From Sipunculus nudus (taxonomy: Eukaryota > Annelida > Sipuncula > Golfingiida > Sipunculidae), in NCBI GenBank assembly GCA_026874595.1, contig CM049310.1, positions 22,110,058 to 22,174,057 on the forward strand: a DNA stretch of 64,000 nt. The letters are read 5' to 3'. The notes beneath the pieces were generated by a model that saw only the letters and a program-made list of their open reading frames with translations, did not search any database and was not told the DNA's origin. The position numbers were made by a program, and so were the translations under genes. This document shows, in pieces, positions 24,901-38,359 of this stretch (position 1 is its first letter; every line of letters starts with the position of its first letter).

Positions 24901-25744
24901 ATGATGAAGTTCTTATGTTATTTTTTTTAAAGCTGTAGCCATATATCGCCCCAGCAATAAACAAAAATTTCCCACAGACGAAATTATTTTGGCCGTTTGT
25001 GCGTTAGCACAGGCGGATAACAGGGGATATTCCCTTGAGATTTGCAGGAGTGAATCGGAATGTAGAAGTTAGACCTCTGATGGAGATTGGTTACAAATAC
25101 ATATGAAAATAATGACCCTTATGGAAACAGAACAGTAGATATGCCATCTTAAGCGGACATACCCCAATCAGATTTAGAAGAGGGGCATGGGGACCTAGAT
25201 TAGCAATGTAAAACCAGATATACAGTTTCAGATCTAGTAATTCATTTTCTATAAAAAAAAGGTCTTTCGTCTGCTTCTTTTATTCCGTTGGAAAACTCTC
25301 CTTGTACAATGTATGAAGTGGTCATTATACCCGTTTCCCATATTCCTAGATTCACCACTATGTTTCAGTTCTTTTTATCTTACTAATCACTTACTGAACC
25401 CCAGCCCCCTCTTCATGTTCTGAGTTCGGTCCATTTATACGAGACCGACAGCCCTAACTGGCAGGTGTGTACAAAGCAAAAAATGGGAATGCCCCGCGCT
25501 CAGAAAGCTCACCCCATCAACTTAACTCATCTGGCTTGTCGTTTGCAGCCAGTGTTGCCTGTTGTAACACGAAAGTACAGCTGATAGTTTCTTTTGATTT
25601 GTTTTCACCTTCAGACCTGGAGAGCTGTGCGTTCATTCACTCCTTAAAAACAATTGACCTCGTCCTTATGGTATCACCTTCACACTAATGTCTACTTTCT
25701 ATTGTGTAACAGCGTATAATTTTTCCTAAATATCATGTAACCAC
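18935..25744. other. long non-coding stretch
   Basis: No gene recognised on either strand. Small landmarks are (GA)n at about 21238-21275, (GT)n at about 22185-22207, a short (AT)n at 24391-24407, and two perfect CRE palindromes TGACGTCA at 21720-21727 and 22618-22625. Open frames of 60-87 codons here lack any protein feature. Confidence 0.55.
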
Positions 25745-26050
25745 AGGAATAAGTATAATCCGTTTATTACTTTTTACGGAAGAAAATCCAGAACGGAGCA
25801 AATGAAACATTCATTTCATAACAAATATAACATACTAGGCGATATAAAGTGATATTTAGATTAAATGTCTATGAAATAAAATCCAACGCAAAAATAATTT
25901 TGATGCAATGTTCATTTTCGAAAACTAAGTTTAAGTCCAAAATGTATGAATGGCCATACACTGTAGAAGCCCTGAGACTGGCTTGCCCGACGAATTGGTA
26001 GTAACGTTTCTCCATTTGATGTACTTATCCTTGCGGACGGCATATGTCAC
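25745..26050 (-). other. candidate 3' UTR exon of the first ELH-like gene
   Basis: A good acceptor on the minus strand (ATATCATTTTCAG, ending at 26051) precedes this block, and a donor GAAGCAG|GTAGGC ends the coding exon at 26604. AATAAA on the minus strand at 25763-25768 could be the poly(A) signal. The block has a short open frame (38 codons) but lies after the hormone stop codon, so it is probably untranslated. Inference from splice signals only. Confidence 0.35.
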
Positions 26051-26638
26051 CTGAAAATGATATAAGTATGGGTTTAAAAGCACATTGATTTGCCTATGAT
26101 GTAAGTTAAAATACAAAGAAAACAAGCTGTAGCTTGGATCTAAGTAACGTATACATTTTGTAATTGTGACAGATTTTTGGGCTGTCAGGCTTGAATTGGT
26201 GTAATATTAGATAGTTCTTCGCTTCTTCAAAATGCTCCAACGGTCATAATGGTGATTAAGAGTAAAGCACGCACTTGATACTTAAAGCAACACTTTGACA
26301 AACTATTATCTGCCATAAAGGAGAAAGGGGTGATGTCAAACCAAGCCTTAGAAATCAATCATAAAATCTTACACACAAAGACTCTTTTTTGAGGTTTTAT
26401 ATTAAATGAACATTTAATAGAAGGCCCTTGCCTTGGGGGCTTTATACATCAATTTTCATATTAAGAACAAAAGCCTTATCGCTAAGACAGGTTTCGCATG
26501 GACAAAAAGCATGTGGCTGTGAAATGCCGTAAACCTACATGTCGTCAAATCTTTGACAGTGTTAAAACGTAAGACTATTTGTAAAAATTGTCGTCATGCC
26601 TACCTGCTTCACTTCCTAAAGGGTTACACAAAAGCGGT

Positions 26639-27070
26639 CTAGTTTTCCGTAGAAGGAGCCGTATCTCGTTTGCCAATCCGATGGAGTTCTCGCTGTGCTT
26701 TCAGGGCGTACGTTTGGTACTGTCTCCTCCTCTCGGCGGACAACATATCGGATAGAGCGTCCAGGGTCATGCCAATAGACAGGCGTCCTCGTCGGGTGGG
26801 GCCTCGTAGTAAGAGACTCCTCCACTTTGCGGAGCTCCTCTTCTGAGACACTTCTGGACTAAGATATTCCGCTAAGTCCCTGTCCATATTTTGCTCATCA
26901 TTGTTGGGCGATTCGATTCGTTGTCTGGCAGTAACGCGATCAGCAAGATCAGGAGACTGGTCTACCAGCATCTGTAGAAGTCGGCTATGGCTGAGATCGC
27001 TCGGTCGACCATTACTGGAAGGCAGGAGTAGGAGAGCCAGGAACAAAATTACCACTGTCCAAGAGCTCAT
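26639..27070 (-). CDS. ELH: prepro-egg-laying-hormone / DH44-like neuropeptide 1
   Basis: A 143-residue secreted precursor. Residues 1-21 are a signal peptide (MSSWTVVILFLALLLLPSSNG), followed by RP as in the paralogue. A linker holds a KR at 77-78. A basic site RRGR (93-96) precedes the mature peptide, residues 97-132 (starts LSIGMTLDALSDML, ends ELHRI). Gly133 donates the C-terminal amide, then Lys134-Arg135 and an 8-residue tail. The 36-residue amidated peptide has the length and LSI..-L...-ML..ER start of the molluscan ELH/caudodorsal-cell-hormone and DH44 (CRF-like) family, which acts on class B GPCRs in reproduction or osmoregulation. The start at 27070 is chosen because the signal peptide begins there; an upstream in-frame ATG lies beyond an acceptor (AG at 27088-27089), so the exon begins at 27087. 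Exon 1 is probably at 32.1 kb. A DH44 name would fit equally well. Confidence 0.92.
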   Translation of the reverse strand: MSSWTVVILFLALLLLPSSNGRPSDLSHSRLLQMLVDQSPDLADRVTARQRIESPNNDEQNMDRDLAEYLSPEVSQKRSSAKWRSLLLRGPTRRGRLSIGMTLDALSDMLSAERRRQYQTYALKAQRELHRIGKRDTAPSTEN

Positions 27071-27087
27071 TCTGCCAGTACAGTTAC

Positions 27088-30000
27088 CTGCGAAGAAGGA
27101 GATAAAAGTGTACACAACCTTGGAAGATACCTGTCCAGTATTTCAATTTAATATCTAGAATTATCTTACCTTAATTTTCCCAGTCATTTATTTGTTAGTA
27201 AACGTAAACAAATAGCATACAAAATATTTAGTTAAACCCCAAAAGTACGACCACTTACTAGATCTCGAATAAGGGATCGCATTTCTGAGGTGGTCGTCCG
27301 GGTGAGGTTTCACTTGCAAGGATTTAAGAGCAGCCCGTGAGGCCGCACGCTGTTAAGTCCTAGTGCTATGCAATTTAATTTGGAAAAACCACAACGATTA
27401 CATTAACAAGATGTTTTATGAATTCCATTTTGTAATATTGAATTAAAATGAATAAAAAGTTAACTAAGAAGTAAGAAATTCACAAGCAGGCACATATCGA
27501 ACGCAAGGCAATTGATAAAAATATTACAATACTTGTTCGATGTATACCCTTGATATATTATAATCATGAAAAACATATCAAGTATATGAATGCCGCACCG
27601 ATGCAGTTTTCAACAGATTCATTCCATAGGCCCACAAACTGAAAAGTCCACCATAATGATTAATTCCTAGGAAATTTTGCCATGCAAAGTTCATGACTTT
27701 GACACAAGGCATGTACAGATGTGCAACCGAAACGTAAAATTTGTCCACTTTCCTGTCTGACAGCAAACCAATGCATGGTTAAGTGTATCTGCCTACGTTT
27801 GAAATTTGTACATTTTTTAATCGTCTGTCTGACCTATTTGTATCGCTGAGTTAATCGGGGAGTAAATAGTCACTTTACTCAAATAAACGGTTAGAACAAT
27901 GCAAAAGAAAATATGAACCAACCATTTATCGTTATTCACCAAAGAATGATAAAGAGCTAAAGGTTTCTGCCCCTCGCTTAGACCTATGCCTTTTCCTTGT
28001 TTGATCTGTTGCTCTTTTCTGATCATTGGTTTGCGCTCAAACCCTGGCAAGGCAATGGTTACTCAGTACACGACGGTTGCTTTATCGAGGTTCGGTCACC
28101 GGTTGGGGCATAATTAAGTACCCACATAACTAAAAAAAAAACGAAGTGCCCTCTATTCCAAATTCACGATATATGATATAAAGAGCAAAAGTAACCGGGA
28201 CCATGAAACCGTGGTCGTTAGTTCGCGGTCGTCGCTACATTGAGATGGCGGTGAGGCGAGGTTTTATTATAGTTATAGATATCCTATGAAGAAAATAATA
28301 TCGATTTCAATTTTTTTCAGTAGAATTTCATTAAAACAAAGAGACCTTTACATGAACTTTGTGCATGTTGCCCGAGTACTGTTTAAAGCTCAGATACACA
28401 AATACCATGCAATCAAAATAGTCTTTGTTTAGTTCCATGTTCATATTTCTGTAAAGAAAATGTTATCTGTAGAGAAATGGCCCAAGGAATGTTAAAGAGA
28501 AGCTGAGTCTTTGGCTCTCTCTATTGCTGTTACATTTCAGAAAAAAAAATCATAATGTAAACATGTTGTTTACTTGAAGGTTCTCGCTACATGTATTAAG
28601 ATAAAGTATAGATAATGCAGAACATGTTTACATTTATAATAAAATCGGCTTTAAAGATGATTATATGAATCGTTTCTTTACACAGATAACATTTTTCTAA
28701 TGGCTATAAAGCTACTTAGATTTGGCCTTTGTTGAAATATAAAGAAGAGACAGTTATTTATATTGTTTATTGTTCCTTATTTGTTATAGCTGGTTAGAGT
28801 TGGCTGTTAAAAAAATCAACAAGAATCAGTTGTCTATGCAGTTCCTATTTTCGGACTGGTTAAAGGTTCTTACAGATGTTCTTTCAAGAACTATTAAAGA
28901 AAAACTGTTGTATATAAAGATGGTCTTAGTGTTCATTTTTTTTTCAAATATTGAAATTGTATACTATGTTTCGCCGAGAGGCACATGTGGCTGATTATAT
29001 AATGAAGGGCAAGGCAGTCCCCAGCATGATAGTGTAAAATAGGAGTGCCAGAGAGACACTGATGTCTTGTAAAAACCATTTAGATCGTGCATAAAACACG
29101 GCCATGACTTGATGCTCACAGTGAAAACGCAAAGAACGACAGCTCATCATTTCTAACAAGCGCCACATAGGATCTTATTTTGAGATGACGATTCAAACTA
29201 CCAGAAGCCGCTGTGTATCGTATTAACTTTGCACAATAATTTAGATGAGTGGCATTAAACAAGGATCAAGAAGCATTCTTAACGGCAAGATAAAGACCAT
29301 GGACCATACCAAGTTGATCTGCTGTTATACAAGTTGATAATTTCCTCCAATTTACAACTATTCCTGACAACGTCAAGCTTGATGTCATCAGCTGCGTCAA
29401 CAAATTAACACCTCATTAGCCACTCCAGCTGCCCCACAGGGCGGTTAACACCGCAAACCAGAGCTGAGCTCACTTGGTTACACCTGGACCATTAATTAGT
29501 GGTCTTAGGTAACAACCGCCATGAGCTAAGGACCTTAAGGCACAGATTGATTTATATCACTGACATAGTTTGTCAATTATGTCTATAAAATATCTATGCA
29601 AGAAATTATTTACCTATGGTTAAAGAACATTGTGTAATTTTCATAAAATGTTCTGCATGATATCATCATTGACATATTTTCATATCTAAATCGAGAGTTG
29701 TAAACAAGCATGGTCCAAATTAACTTTTTATTCAATATTTTATACTGCCATGTCTTATGCAGGAAGAAAAATAACATGTCCAGGCACTTATGTGTTACAA
29801 AGCGTATGTATCAATTAAGCAGAATATGTTTAAATCTAACAAAAGTAAAAGATATTCTCCCATGATATGATTCGGACAAACCTTTCATTGAATAAATCTG
29901 CTATTTTTTTTAACAAAGATGTCCTCAGTAAAATCAGATGCAGTATGATTTCTTTGTCATAACTCAGTTTCCAACATGAAACTCCAACATGGAAGCATTC

Positions 30001-32038
30001 CGTACAATGCATCATATGACCTCTACAGTAATCAAAATCGGACGCGCAATTTGCATCATATGAGGCCATTTGCTATGTCCATTTAAAATTTTAGTATTCA
30101 CATTTTGAAGAAGTGTCTCTTTTTTGGCAATAAATGAGAAGTATAAAGCCCAAGAGCTGGTAAATAAATGAATCGCAGACGACTCAGCTTCCAGGTGAAT
30201 GTTGACAAATCGATGATACGACCAGCATACTGAAACCTAACAGTGTCCTCGAGGATAGAATAGATATTGATTCTGGAAGCATTACCAGCACATCATCCTC
30301 ATTTTACAGACAGTGCCACCTAAAGTCAATGTTACTTATGTCAATAAAATGTTAAACAGATCCAAACTACATTCCCTGATATCAGGCTGGTGCTAAAATC
30401 TTTATCGAGCCTAGTCTTTATTTGAATTAAAAGTGTACGGTGAAAACTGAAAAAAAAACTCGAAAATTGTTCATTATCTACCGTAAATAAGAATGCAGAC
30501 GTTTCTTCAGAAACCCTTCTGACAAGGGCCCTAGTAACTTAAAGTTAATAAAAACGGTAAAATATTGAATGCATACGATTTTTCGGATATCTTTCTGTAA
30601 AATATTTCAGGTGTCTTCTTGTGCTAGGAAAAAGACTAAAACGTTTCTATAAGTTACAATCAGTAATCCATGCGCTGGTTGTGCGAGAGAAAATGGCTGT
30701 TTTTCTTGTTGCTAGAATACCGTATAAAAGTTCTTCCCAAAATTAACAGTAGACCTGTGTATGTTATATGATGCATTCTAAAACAGTCCCGTGCTTATAC
30801 GACTCCAACGTAAAGAACATGTTTGGCAGGGACGTCGCCTGACAAGACGTAAACTTGTAATAGGGAATATTGGTTGTTACTAATTTTGTCGGGTACTCGC
30901 CCGAGGTTTTTTAAAGAAAAGGTATGGGTTAGATGCGCTCCAGTAGGAGTAAACACGGCCTGCTTAAATTGAATGACACTGATGCCGGCGGGCAGACGGG
31001 ACTTCACAACCCTACATTTTTCCATATTAATGTATACGGCTTTGACAGGTTTAAAGTATAAGGGATGGTGAAATCAGATCAGAGTTCACAGTATCTCTTC
31101 TTTTATCATGCGAAAGGTTTACTTGCTGAATATCCTTACTTATCATTGCCCAGGTGTGTCTGGAAGGCAAACGGGCCCATTCCATCCCGGTAAACAGTCA
31201 ACCGTAATCTATCTTTATGTATAAAATCATCAATCAAGTCTGCTGCATTAAAAAAATACCGGATTTATCCCGCAGGCTTTTAGGCTTCATCAGTTGCAAA
31301 GCAGACACGATGATTCAAACAATGCCTTACCTCTGACTTGCCTAAATAAATGTGTTAAAAATATAAGTAATGAAAAAAATTGTTTCAGAAAAAGCATCCA
31401 ATTAGTAAAAAGATTTGAAGGAACACAACCAGGATGATATCATTTGTATTTTATAACATATGGTGGTTACTTTAGGTATTTCCTAAGATTAAGATGAGTA
31501 AGATAAGATGTAACACTAAAAAATTTAGAAATTTCTCAAACCTGAAATCTTAACGTACGTGTATGCCTTATGATCAGAAGACGTATACACGATGAAAATA
31601 AAAACTGAGTTTAACCTTTCACAGACTAGAAGTTTTTTGGATTCTTATATGTCATATAAGAGAAATGTTGACAGATTCTCTATATAAAAAAACTGTTTTC
31701 ACGTAGTATACATGTATATCCGTTCTTCGGACATATTTCATACATATTGCTTGCAAATTACCAAGACGATGAATGTGAGAATGTTGTAAAAACCCGAAAT
31801 CAGCTTAAAATTATGCCTTTGGGACAAGGCTTGGAAATGATAAAGGGCAAAATCAGAAACAGTAACCATATATCTACTTCATTTACTTCGAGAATACGAC
31901 GGGCACCAAGGGCCAATGGTTGCAGCTAAGTTTGGCATATTTCCCGGTTTTTTCCCATCCTCTCTAATTGACAATACAAATCTCACCTTGTTTGAGAACA
32001 TAGACCAACACACAATGAAACTGACATAAAATGCCTAC
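27088..32038 (-). other. putative 5' UTR intron of the first ELH-like gene
   Basis: About 4.95 kb between donor AGAG|GTAGGC (32039/32038) and acceptor CTTCTTCGCAG (ending 27088). I see no coding exon or RNA gene inside. Noncoding 5' exons joined to a single hormone-coding exon are known for Aplysia ELH genes, which makes this arrangement plausible. Additional 5' exons inside cannot be excluded. Confidence 0.45.
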
Positions 32039-32182
32039 CTCTTTCACCCTTCCAGAGCAGTCTGCCAAGTCTACTGAGCATGATTGGAGAATTTCGATAA
32101 AACTATAAAATATGGCAAGACGTCTTGAAGATGTTAGCTTCTGAGTCGGAGTAGTGTCACCAAGCTGGAAGGGCCCACTGTC
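32039..32182 (-). other. candidate noncoding exon 1 of the first ELH-like gene
   Basis: Starts about 25-30 bp downstream of a TATA box and ends at donor AAGAG|GTAGGC. It contains no ATG-initiated frame that joins the hormone coding exon. The link to the hormone gene rests on strand, order and splice signals. Confidence 0.45.
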
Positions 32183-32192
32183 ACCGGCTGTG

Positions 32193-32290
32193 GTGATTGG
32201 CTGGCTTTTATACAGCCCCGCCAGCCAGTGATTGGTGATGCTACCATCTATGTCATCACGTAACTTGGTGACATGTGGAAACCGCCCACC
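32193..32290 (-). promoter_or_regulatory. TATA promoter, minus strand
   Basis: The minus strand has TATAAAA at 32206-32212 in a GC-richer context (GGCTGTATAAAAGCC), a CCAAT element at 32231-32235, and a CRE-like TTACGTGA at 32256-32263. The order CRE, CCAAT, TATA, start, donor is coherent on one strand. CRE-type control is common for neuropeptide genes; its use here is inferred. Confidence 0.5.
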
Positions 32291-32299
32291 GGCTCTGAC

Positions 32300-35200
32300 G
32301 GAATGGGCATTCCAGCAGCGCATTTCATGCTGTAAAGATGAAGCTATCTGACACCTCATTTAACACCTCAGACGGGATCCATGACAATCAAAGCAGAGCT
32401 GCGTATTTCCACTTCCGTGGATTCTTCATTGGTAATTTGTACATATATTGATAAAGACGTCAACAGCAAGCGCTAACAGATTCGATCCACAAAGCTATAT
32501 GTGGAATTACCTTGTTTAATATGACATTAATAACCGAGGCCTTTCATAACCCAGTATTTTTTTTACTGTTTCACAGACCATATATTTAATTTGAATGAAT
32601 TTTCAAGTTTATATCTAAATGCATACAAATACCATTTTCACATTGCTTAAAACTGATATCCTTATCTAAAAAAGGTCAATGACGATTTCTTGAAAGGTTT
32701 AAATCGCAGAAATTCTTTGTCGTTTTTGTTAACCATCACTTATGTTGACTGCAGGTAAAAAATAAGACGCTACTCGATTACCGCACCGGTTAAACGGCCC
32801 AATGTTGACGTTCACTAATCTATACTTTTATCTTTTACATACATACTAGAGATCTAGCGTGGGTATTTTCTCGTATGGTATTTTTTTTATTACAAATACA
32901 TGCCTGTGGTAGGACATCATTTCTGTCCATGTAACAGTCGTTTAGCACTAAACGTCAATAAAATGTCATGTTACCTTAACGTTTTGAAATCTCCGGCTCT
33001 TGAACAGTCGAGAAGGAAATAATATTTTTTTTTTCAAATTTTCTCTTTTTCTATAATCAAAATTTTCACGAAAATTGAATAAAGAGTTTTAAATGAAGGT
33101 TTATACAATCAGAGCTTTTAAAAATCACTGTCGCGATACAACTTTGTACTTATATCAATACCAGCTTTCATTCTAACTTCAATCTTCGCACATTTGATCC
33201 TGGTATAGGTATACATATATACATATATATCAAGGTTGTTCGTTCAATAGTTTGCCCGATAGCATCTCTACTTATTAATAATCAAGATTAATCCAATATT
33301 ATTACGTTCTATGGGACACCCGAGGAACAGATATTCGCCTATTCCTATTGGACAACGAGTGCCCGCGAGTGCTTATAGAATCAGCTAGGCTGGGTTTTAA
33401 GCAAACATGAAAGGGTTGCCCCGGGAAGTTGCTAATGGTGCGCCATCTTAGTACAAGCAGATGCAGACGTTGGTGTGGAACAAGTTCTTCCCACAATGGA
33501 TGTTGTGAAGACTCGCCTCAAGCCTTGCTCGCCTTAAATAATCTTTATTTTTCTAGAGGTCACCTTCAATGAGTCTTTGCTTTCAAATTTCATTGATTTT
33601 TTATCACTTCCCATTCCGACTCAAGCTAACCACGATAACAACTTTTTGTCGATGGCGACCTTAAAGTACTTGGATGGAAAAGAATGTCAGATATAGTTAT
33701 TATTCCATGAATGTAATATATACATCAAGTAGTTATCAGAGACCACAAACCCCCATGCACCAGTTGGATCCTCATCAAACATTGTTGTGTAGGCCCACAC
33801 AGGCGTCACGGTTCAACGAACAAATTCCAAGTCAGCTCTAGACAAAGCCGCCCAATAATGCCTAAGGAATAGCTCCAGTATAATTAAATTACCGTAACCG
33901 TATAATTGTGGAATAAAATCCCAATACTTGAAAACCTATTATGGTTATTACCTCCAGAATGTAATGGATTGTTCTTGGATATTATTCTAACCCTACAAAT
34001 ATTTCCATGAAACCCTTTTGGCGTGTAAAATTGCACACTGACAAACCAAATAAACAAGGGTAAAAGAAAACCACTCGCCATCTGGCGGAGGTGTAACAAT
34101 ACATTAAGAAATCCAATAGATCAGTTAAATACAAAGACAGTATACATGCTGATTGGAATTAGGCCGAATAACTACAACGTGGCCTTTTTTGCCTGCAAGA
34201 CCCCGGTCAACTGCTTTAGACAGAACAACATATTTCACCAATAACTGACTTGTAATATTTTCCTTTATTCAGGCCTGGCCAGGCGCGAACGATCGTGTGG
34301 GGAACGCAAGGGTTACGCAAAATGAAATTAGCCCGCAAGGATTTTCGTTCGCGCAAACCAGATAACAGTAAAACTAAAGATACAAGTTAGACCCATGTGC
34401 AGGGTCACTATGAACCTGACCCCTCTTTAATTTTGATCAGTTTCATCCTATCTATATGTGGAAGATGGCCTTCAATTATTGTTGTACATGAGTTTATTTA
34501 TTATAGTGTCATCTGCAATAATACAAGAAGAAGTATTATTAATCGGTAACAGTCCGTGGTACCGTGAATCCTCTTGGGCCAGAACATCTTTCATTGACTG
34601 CTGATAGATGGCGCTGCAAAGGGGATTTCCAAACCTGAAGTAGGACCTTCTTGAAAATTCGTTAATATTTCAGACTGCCCTTACAATTAGGCTTTAATAA
34701 ATCTGTGTTTAATTGTTTTACATTGTTTTGAGGGTTAGACCATAAGTTTTCTGAATGTAAGGATTCCGCAGATCGGCAGTGACAAATATGCCGTAACCAG
34801 GCCACACAGCTGACTTTGCATACGGAATCCATTATCGTAGTGATGTTAATGCATTCACCGGAACTACGGGTTCAGTTGAAGATTATTTCCTTAGAGTTCT
34901 TTTATCTAAACCGAAAAAAAAAGCATTTTAAATTTTTTTATATTCGAATAAGGCAAAGTCCGCTTGCTGTGCAGAAAAAAAGAATTATCACATCATCCAG
35001 TATTATGACATACACAACCTAAGGCCAATAAAAATAAAAGATATATAGTTCTCCGGCACCGTCCACGTCAATCGTAACCCCCTCCCCCCCCCCCCCCGAT
35101 AAAAAAAAAATTTTTTTCATCTTTCAAAAAGTTAAAAAAAAATACAATTTATGTAGAGCTTTTACCGGTTCAGCAAAATAATTTGTTATTTTCATCCTTT

Positions 35201-35610
35201 TCCTTGATCATATGCTTCTTTTATCGAAACATAAAAAAGGTCAAAATTAAAATACCGCTAACCCTATCGTATGGCGATAAAGTGTCTGAACACCATACCT
35301 TTTTTAAGCCTAAAACTTCCCTGAATATACTTAATTTTATTCCAAAAATCCACCCCAGTTAACATATTACTGTAAACTTAACAAGCATTTTTACTTTCAT
35401 AGCTAAAATGGTGTCCGAGGGGTATTCTTGTGTTAAGTGTTTATTTATTGTTGCTTTATTTTGTTCTTTGGTTCATGACTGCTTTAATATAAAAAAATCT
35501 AAAAAAAATACCCGCATAAGGTTTACAATAGTGAATTAATTCACTGGTGAATACAGATTCAGTTTACAAGTATAATTAGCATATTATAATAAATAAGCCC
35601 ATCTTTCTTA
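32300..35610. other. non-coding stretch
   Basis: No gene recognised. A 14-base C run is at 35084-35097. Confidence 0.55.
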
Positions 35611-35617
35611 ACTCTTT

Positions 35618-35644
35618 CTCTCTCACTCTCTTTCTCTCTCTTTC

Positions 35645-35710
<66 letters not shown>
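35618..35710. repeat. (CT)n then (AT)n compound microsatellite
   Basis: Impure CT repeats to about 35678 followed by AT repeats. Further AT-rich repeats continue to about 35872 and end in GA/GACA-type repeats. Confidence 0.9.
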
Positions 35711-35714
<4 letters not shown>

Positions 35715-35838
35715 AATATATTTATATATATATACATACATACTGACAGTAACTCTATATACTTATATATATATAACGTTTGATTTTGCAATATATATAC
35801 ATATACATGTAATATATATACATATATATATATATATA

Positions 35839-35878
<40 letters not shown>

Positions 35879-36064
35879 GAGAGATAAAGAGAGAGACAGA
35901 AAGACAGACAGACAAACAAACAAGATGACCAGAGGTCACGCGCTTGCCGGAAATGGAAATGATACAGACAGATAGACAGAGAGTGCATGTAGAAACAGTC
36001 ATATGAATGAGCAACATTGTGGGGGCAGCAGAAACGGATAATATGTTTATTTATGCATGCTGAC

Positions 36065-37200
36065 CTTTAACAGCTGCATATCTTTCTAGTGTAAAAGGGA
36101 CCAAGTTCAAAATTTTTTCATGAAATCCCGTTAATCTCGTTTGACAAGAAGCAGTGAGACGTTTTCAGGTTTGTCATGTCAAGCTGGCCAAATGATATGA
36201 AATGCCGAAAACTAGACCTGTCTAGCTATAAAAGCCGCTGAGTTATAAGCATTTGCATGAAATCTCGTGTTTTCTCGTTTGACGGGAAATGGTGCGAGCT
36301 TTGGCGAGATTTCCAGTTTTGTCATGTCAGGTTTGTCAAATATTACAAAATGCCGGAAACTAGACCTGTCTAGCTGCAAAAGTCGCCGTGTTATCAGCAT
36401 TTACGTGAAATCATGTTTTTTTCTCGCTTGACGAGATATAGTACGAGATTTGGCAAGACGAGCAGTTTTATTATGTCAAGACGGCCAAACGTTACGAAAT
36501 GGCGAAAACTAGATCCGTCTAGCTGTAAAAGTCGCCGAGTTATAAGCATTTCCGTGTACTCTCGTGTTTTCTCGTTTGACGAGATATGGTGCAGGATTTG
36601 GCCAGTCTTGAAGATTTGTCATGTCAAACTCTCTAAATGTTATGAAATGGCGAAAACTACATCTGTCTAGCTGTAAAAGTCGCCGAGTTATTAGCATTTC
36701 TGTGAAATCTCCTTTTTTATCGTTTGACGAGATATGGTGCGAGATTTGGCCAGTCTTGCAGGTTTGTCATGTCAAGCCGTCCAAATGTTAATGAATGCCA
36801 AAAACTAGACCTGTCTAGCCGTGAAAGTCGCCGACTTATATGCATTTCTGTGAAATCTCGTTTTTCCACATTTGACCAGATATAGTGCGAGATTTCGCCA
36901 AGTATCGCAGTTTTACTATGTCAAGTTGGCCAAATGTTACCAAATGCCAAAAAGTAGACCTGAGTAGCTGTAAAAGTCGCCTAGTTATAAGCATTTCGAT
37001 GATATCTCGTTTTTTTCTCGCTTGACGAGATATGGTGCGAGATTTGGCCTGATTTCTTTTCTGGCGTGCCAAGCTGGTCATATGTTATGAAATGCCGAAT
37101 ACTAGACCTGTGTAGCTGTAAAAGTCGCCGAGTTATAAGCATTTACGTGAAATCTCGTTTTTTCTCGTTTAACGATAAACCGAGCGAAATTTGACGAGAC
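36065..37200 (+). repeat. 148-bp tandem repeat array (about 7-8 units)
   Basis: The landmark CTAGACCTGTCTAGCTG (with variants) recurs at about 36212, 36360, 36509, 36658, 36805, 36954 and 37102, spacing 147-149 bp. Each unit also has a CTCGTTTGACGAG mini-hairpin followed by a GTGCGAGATTTGGC block. Units are diverged from each other. A further partial unit lies at about 37600-37740. Confidence 0.92.
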
Positions 37201-37767
37201 TTGCAATTGAATGACTTAGAACCAAGGGGAAGCAGCCTTATGCAAAAAACTAGACCCTTGAAACATAAATATTAACCGAGATAGAAGCCAAAAACTGCAT
37301 ATTTTCAGATCGTAAAGTTTAACCCACAAATTTGCTAACCATGGTAACGGCAGCACAAAGCTACATGTGCGAAGGAATAAGCCAATGTTCCGAGTTTAAG
37401 ATACAACGATAAAAATTGTGCCATGTTTAAAATTATTTTAGATATTGCAGAAAAATGATATGTTACAGTGTTTCAGGTACCACGCCCCCTGGTGGCTATT
37501 TCCAAAAAATGAAAAACTGATTTCGAGATATTTATAAATAACACAAAATATATCAATTTCAAAGCCATTGTTAAAAAAAATGCAACCTGTAGGTTATCTT
37601 TAATGAAATCTCGAAGACTCTCGTTTGACGAGAAATGGTGCGAGATTTGGCAAGACTATCAGTTTTATCATGTCAAGCTGCCTATAAGGTACATAATGAC
37701 CAAAACCAGACGTCTGTAGCTTAAAAATTGACAAAGTTACAAAAAATGGTCGTGTTATTTCCAATTT

Positions 37768-38059
37768 CCATGATTTTTGCCCAAAAAATGTAACCATGGT
37801 AACGGCAAATTTAAGTAAGCTACATGTCAAAAGAAAGGCCAGGTGATGACGAAAAAAATGAGCTATTGCAGAAGTGGATAAGCCTATTTAAGGCGAAGTT
37901 ATAGTGCAAAAACCGTTAACCATACCTGTCGTGACCTTGACCCTTGACCTTGGAGCAATGTTGACCAAAAACAATAGGGCACCTAGAAATCGGTTTGTCA
38001 ATCAAGCCTGTAAGTTTCAAGTTGATTGATGCAAAAGTGTGGCCTGGAGAGTCGTGACA
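37768..38059 (+). repeat. duplicated 290-bp block, copy 1
   Basis: Contains AAAAAATGTAACCATGGTAACGGC, then ACCTGTCGTGACCTTGACC and GGCCTGGAGAGTCGTGACAAAC. Nearly identical to 38360-38651 at an offset of 592 bp. Sequences with TGACCTTGACC...AATAGG tails are widespread repeats in marine invertebrate genomes; the exact family is not assigned. Confidence 0.9.
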
Positions 38060-38359
38060 AACAAACGAACAAAAAAAGTTTTACCCCAAAAATAGAGAAA
38101 TCTGGCAATAGCGCACTTTTTCACCTATGCGCAAAAATAAGCCCATGGACTCTAGTTTAAGGTGCTGTGATGGAAATGGCCCAATGTTTAATAGTTGTGG
38201 AGGTATAGCACCAAAACAAATTTTCATGTTTTTTCATCTGCAACGCCCCCTGGCGGCCATTTCCAAAATCTGAAAAAACAATTTCGAGATCTTCTTATGT
38301 TACATAAAATATCTCAGAATCAGGGCGATTGCTGCAAATTTGAAAAATATCATGAAATT

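Noticed and set aside
33302-33496. Minus-strand frame with AAGATGGCG and nearby CCAAT
   Set aside because: The elements are not in promoter order on one strand and the frame has no recognisable feature.
36065-37200. CRISPR-like spacing of a 148-bp repeat
   Set aside because: Units are full-length tandem copies without unique spacers, in a eukaryotic context.
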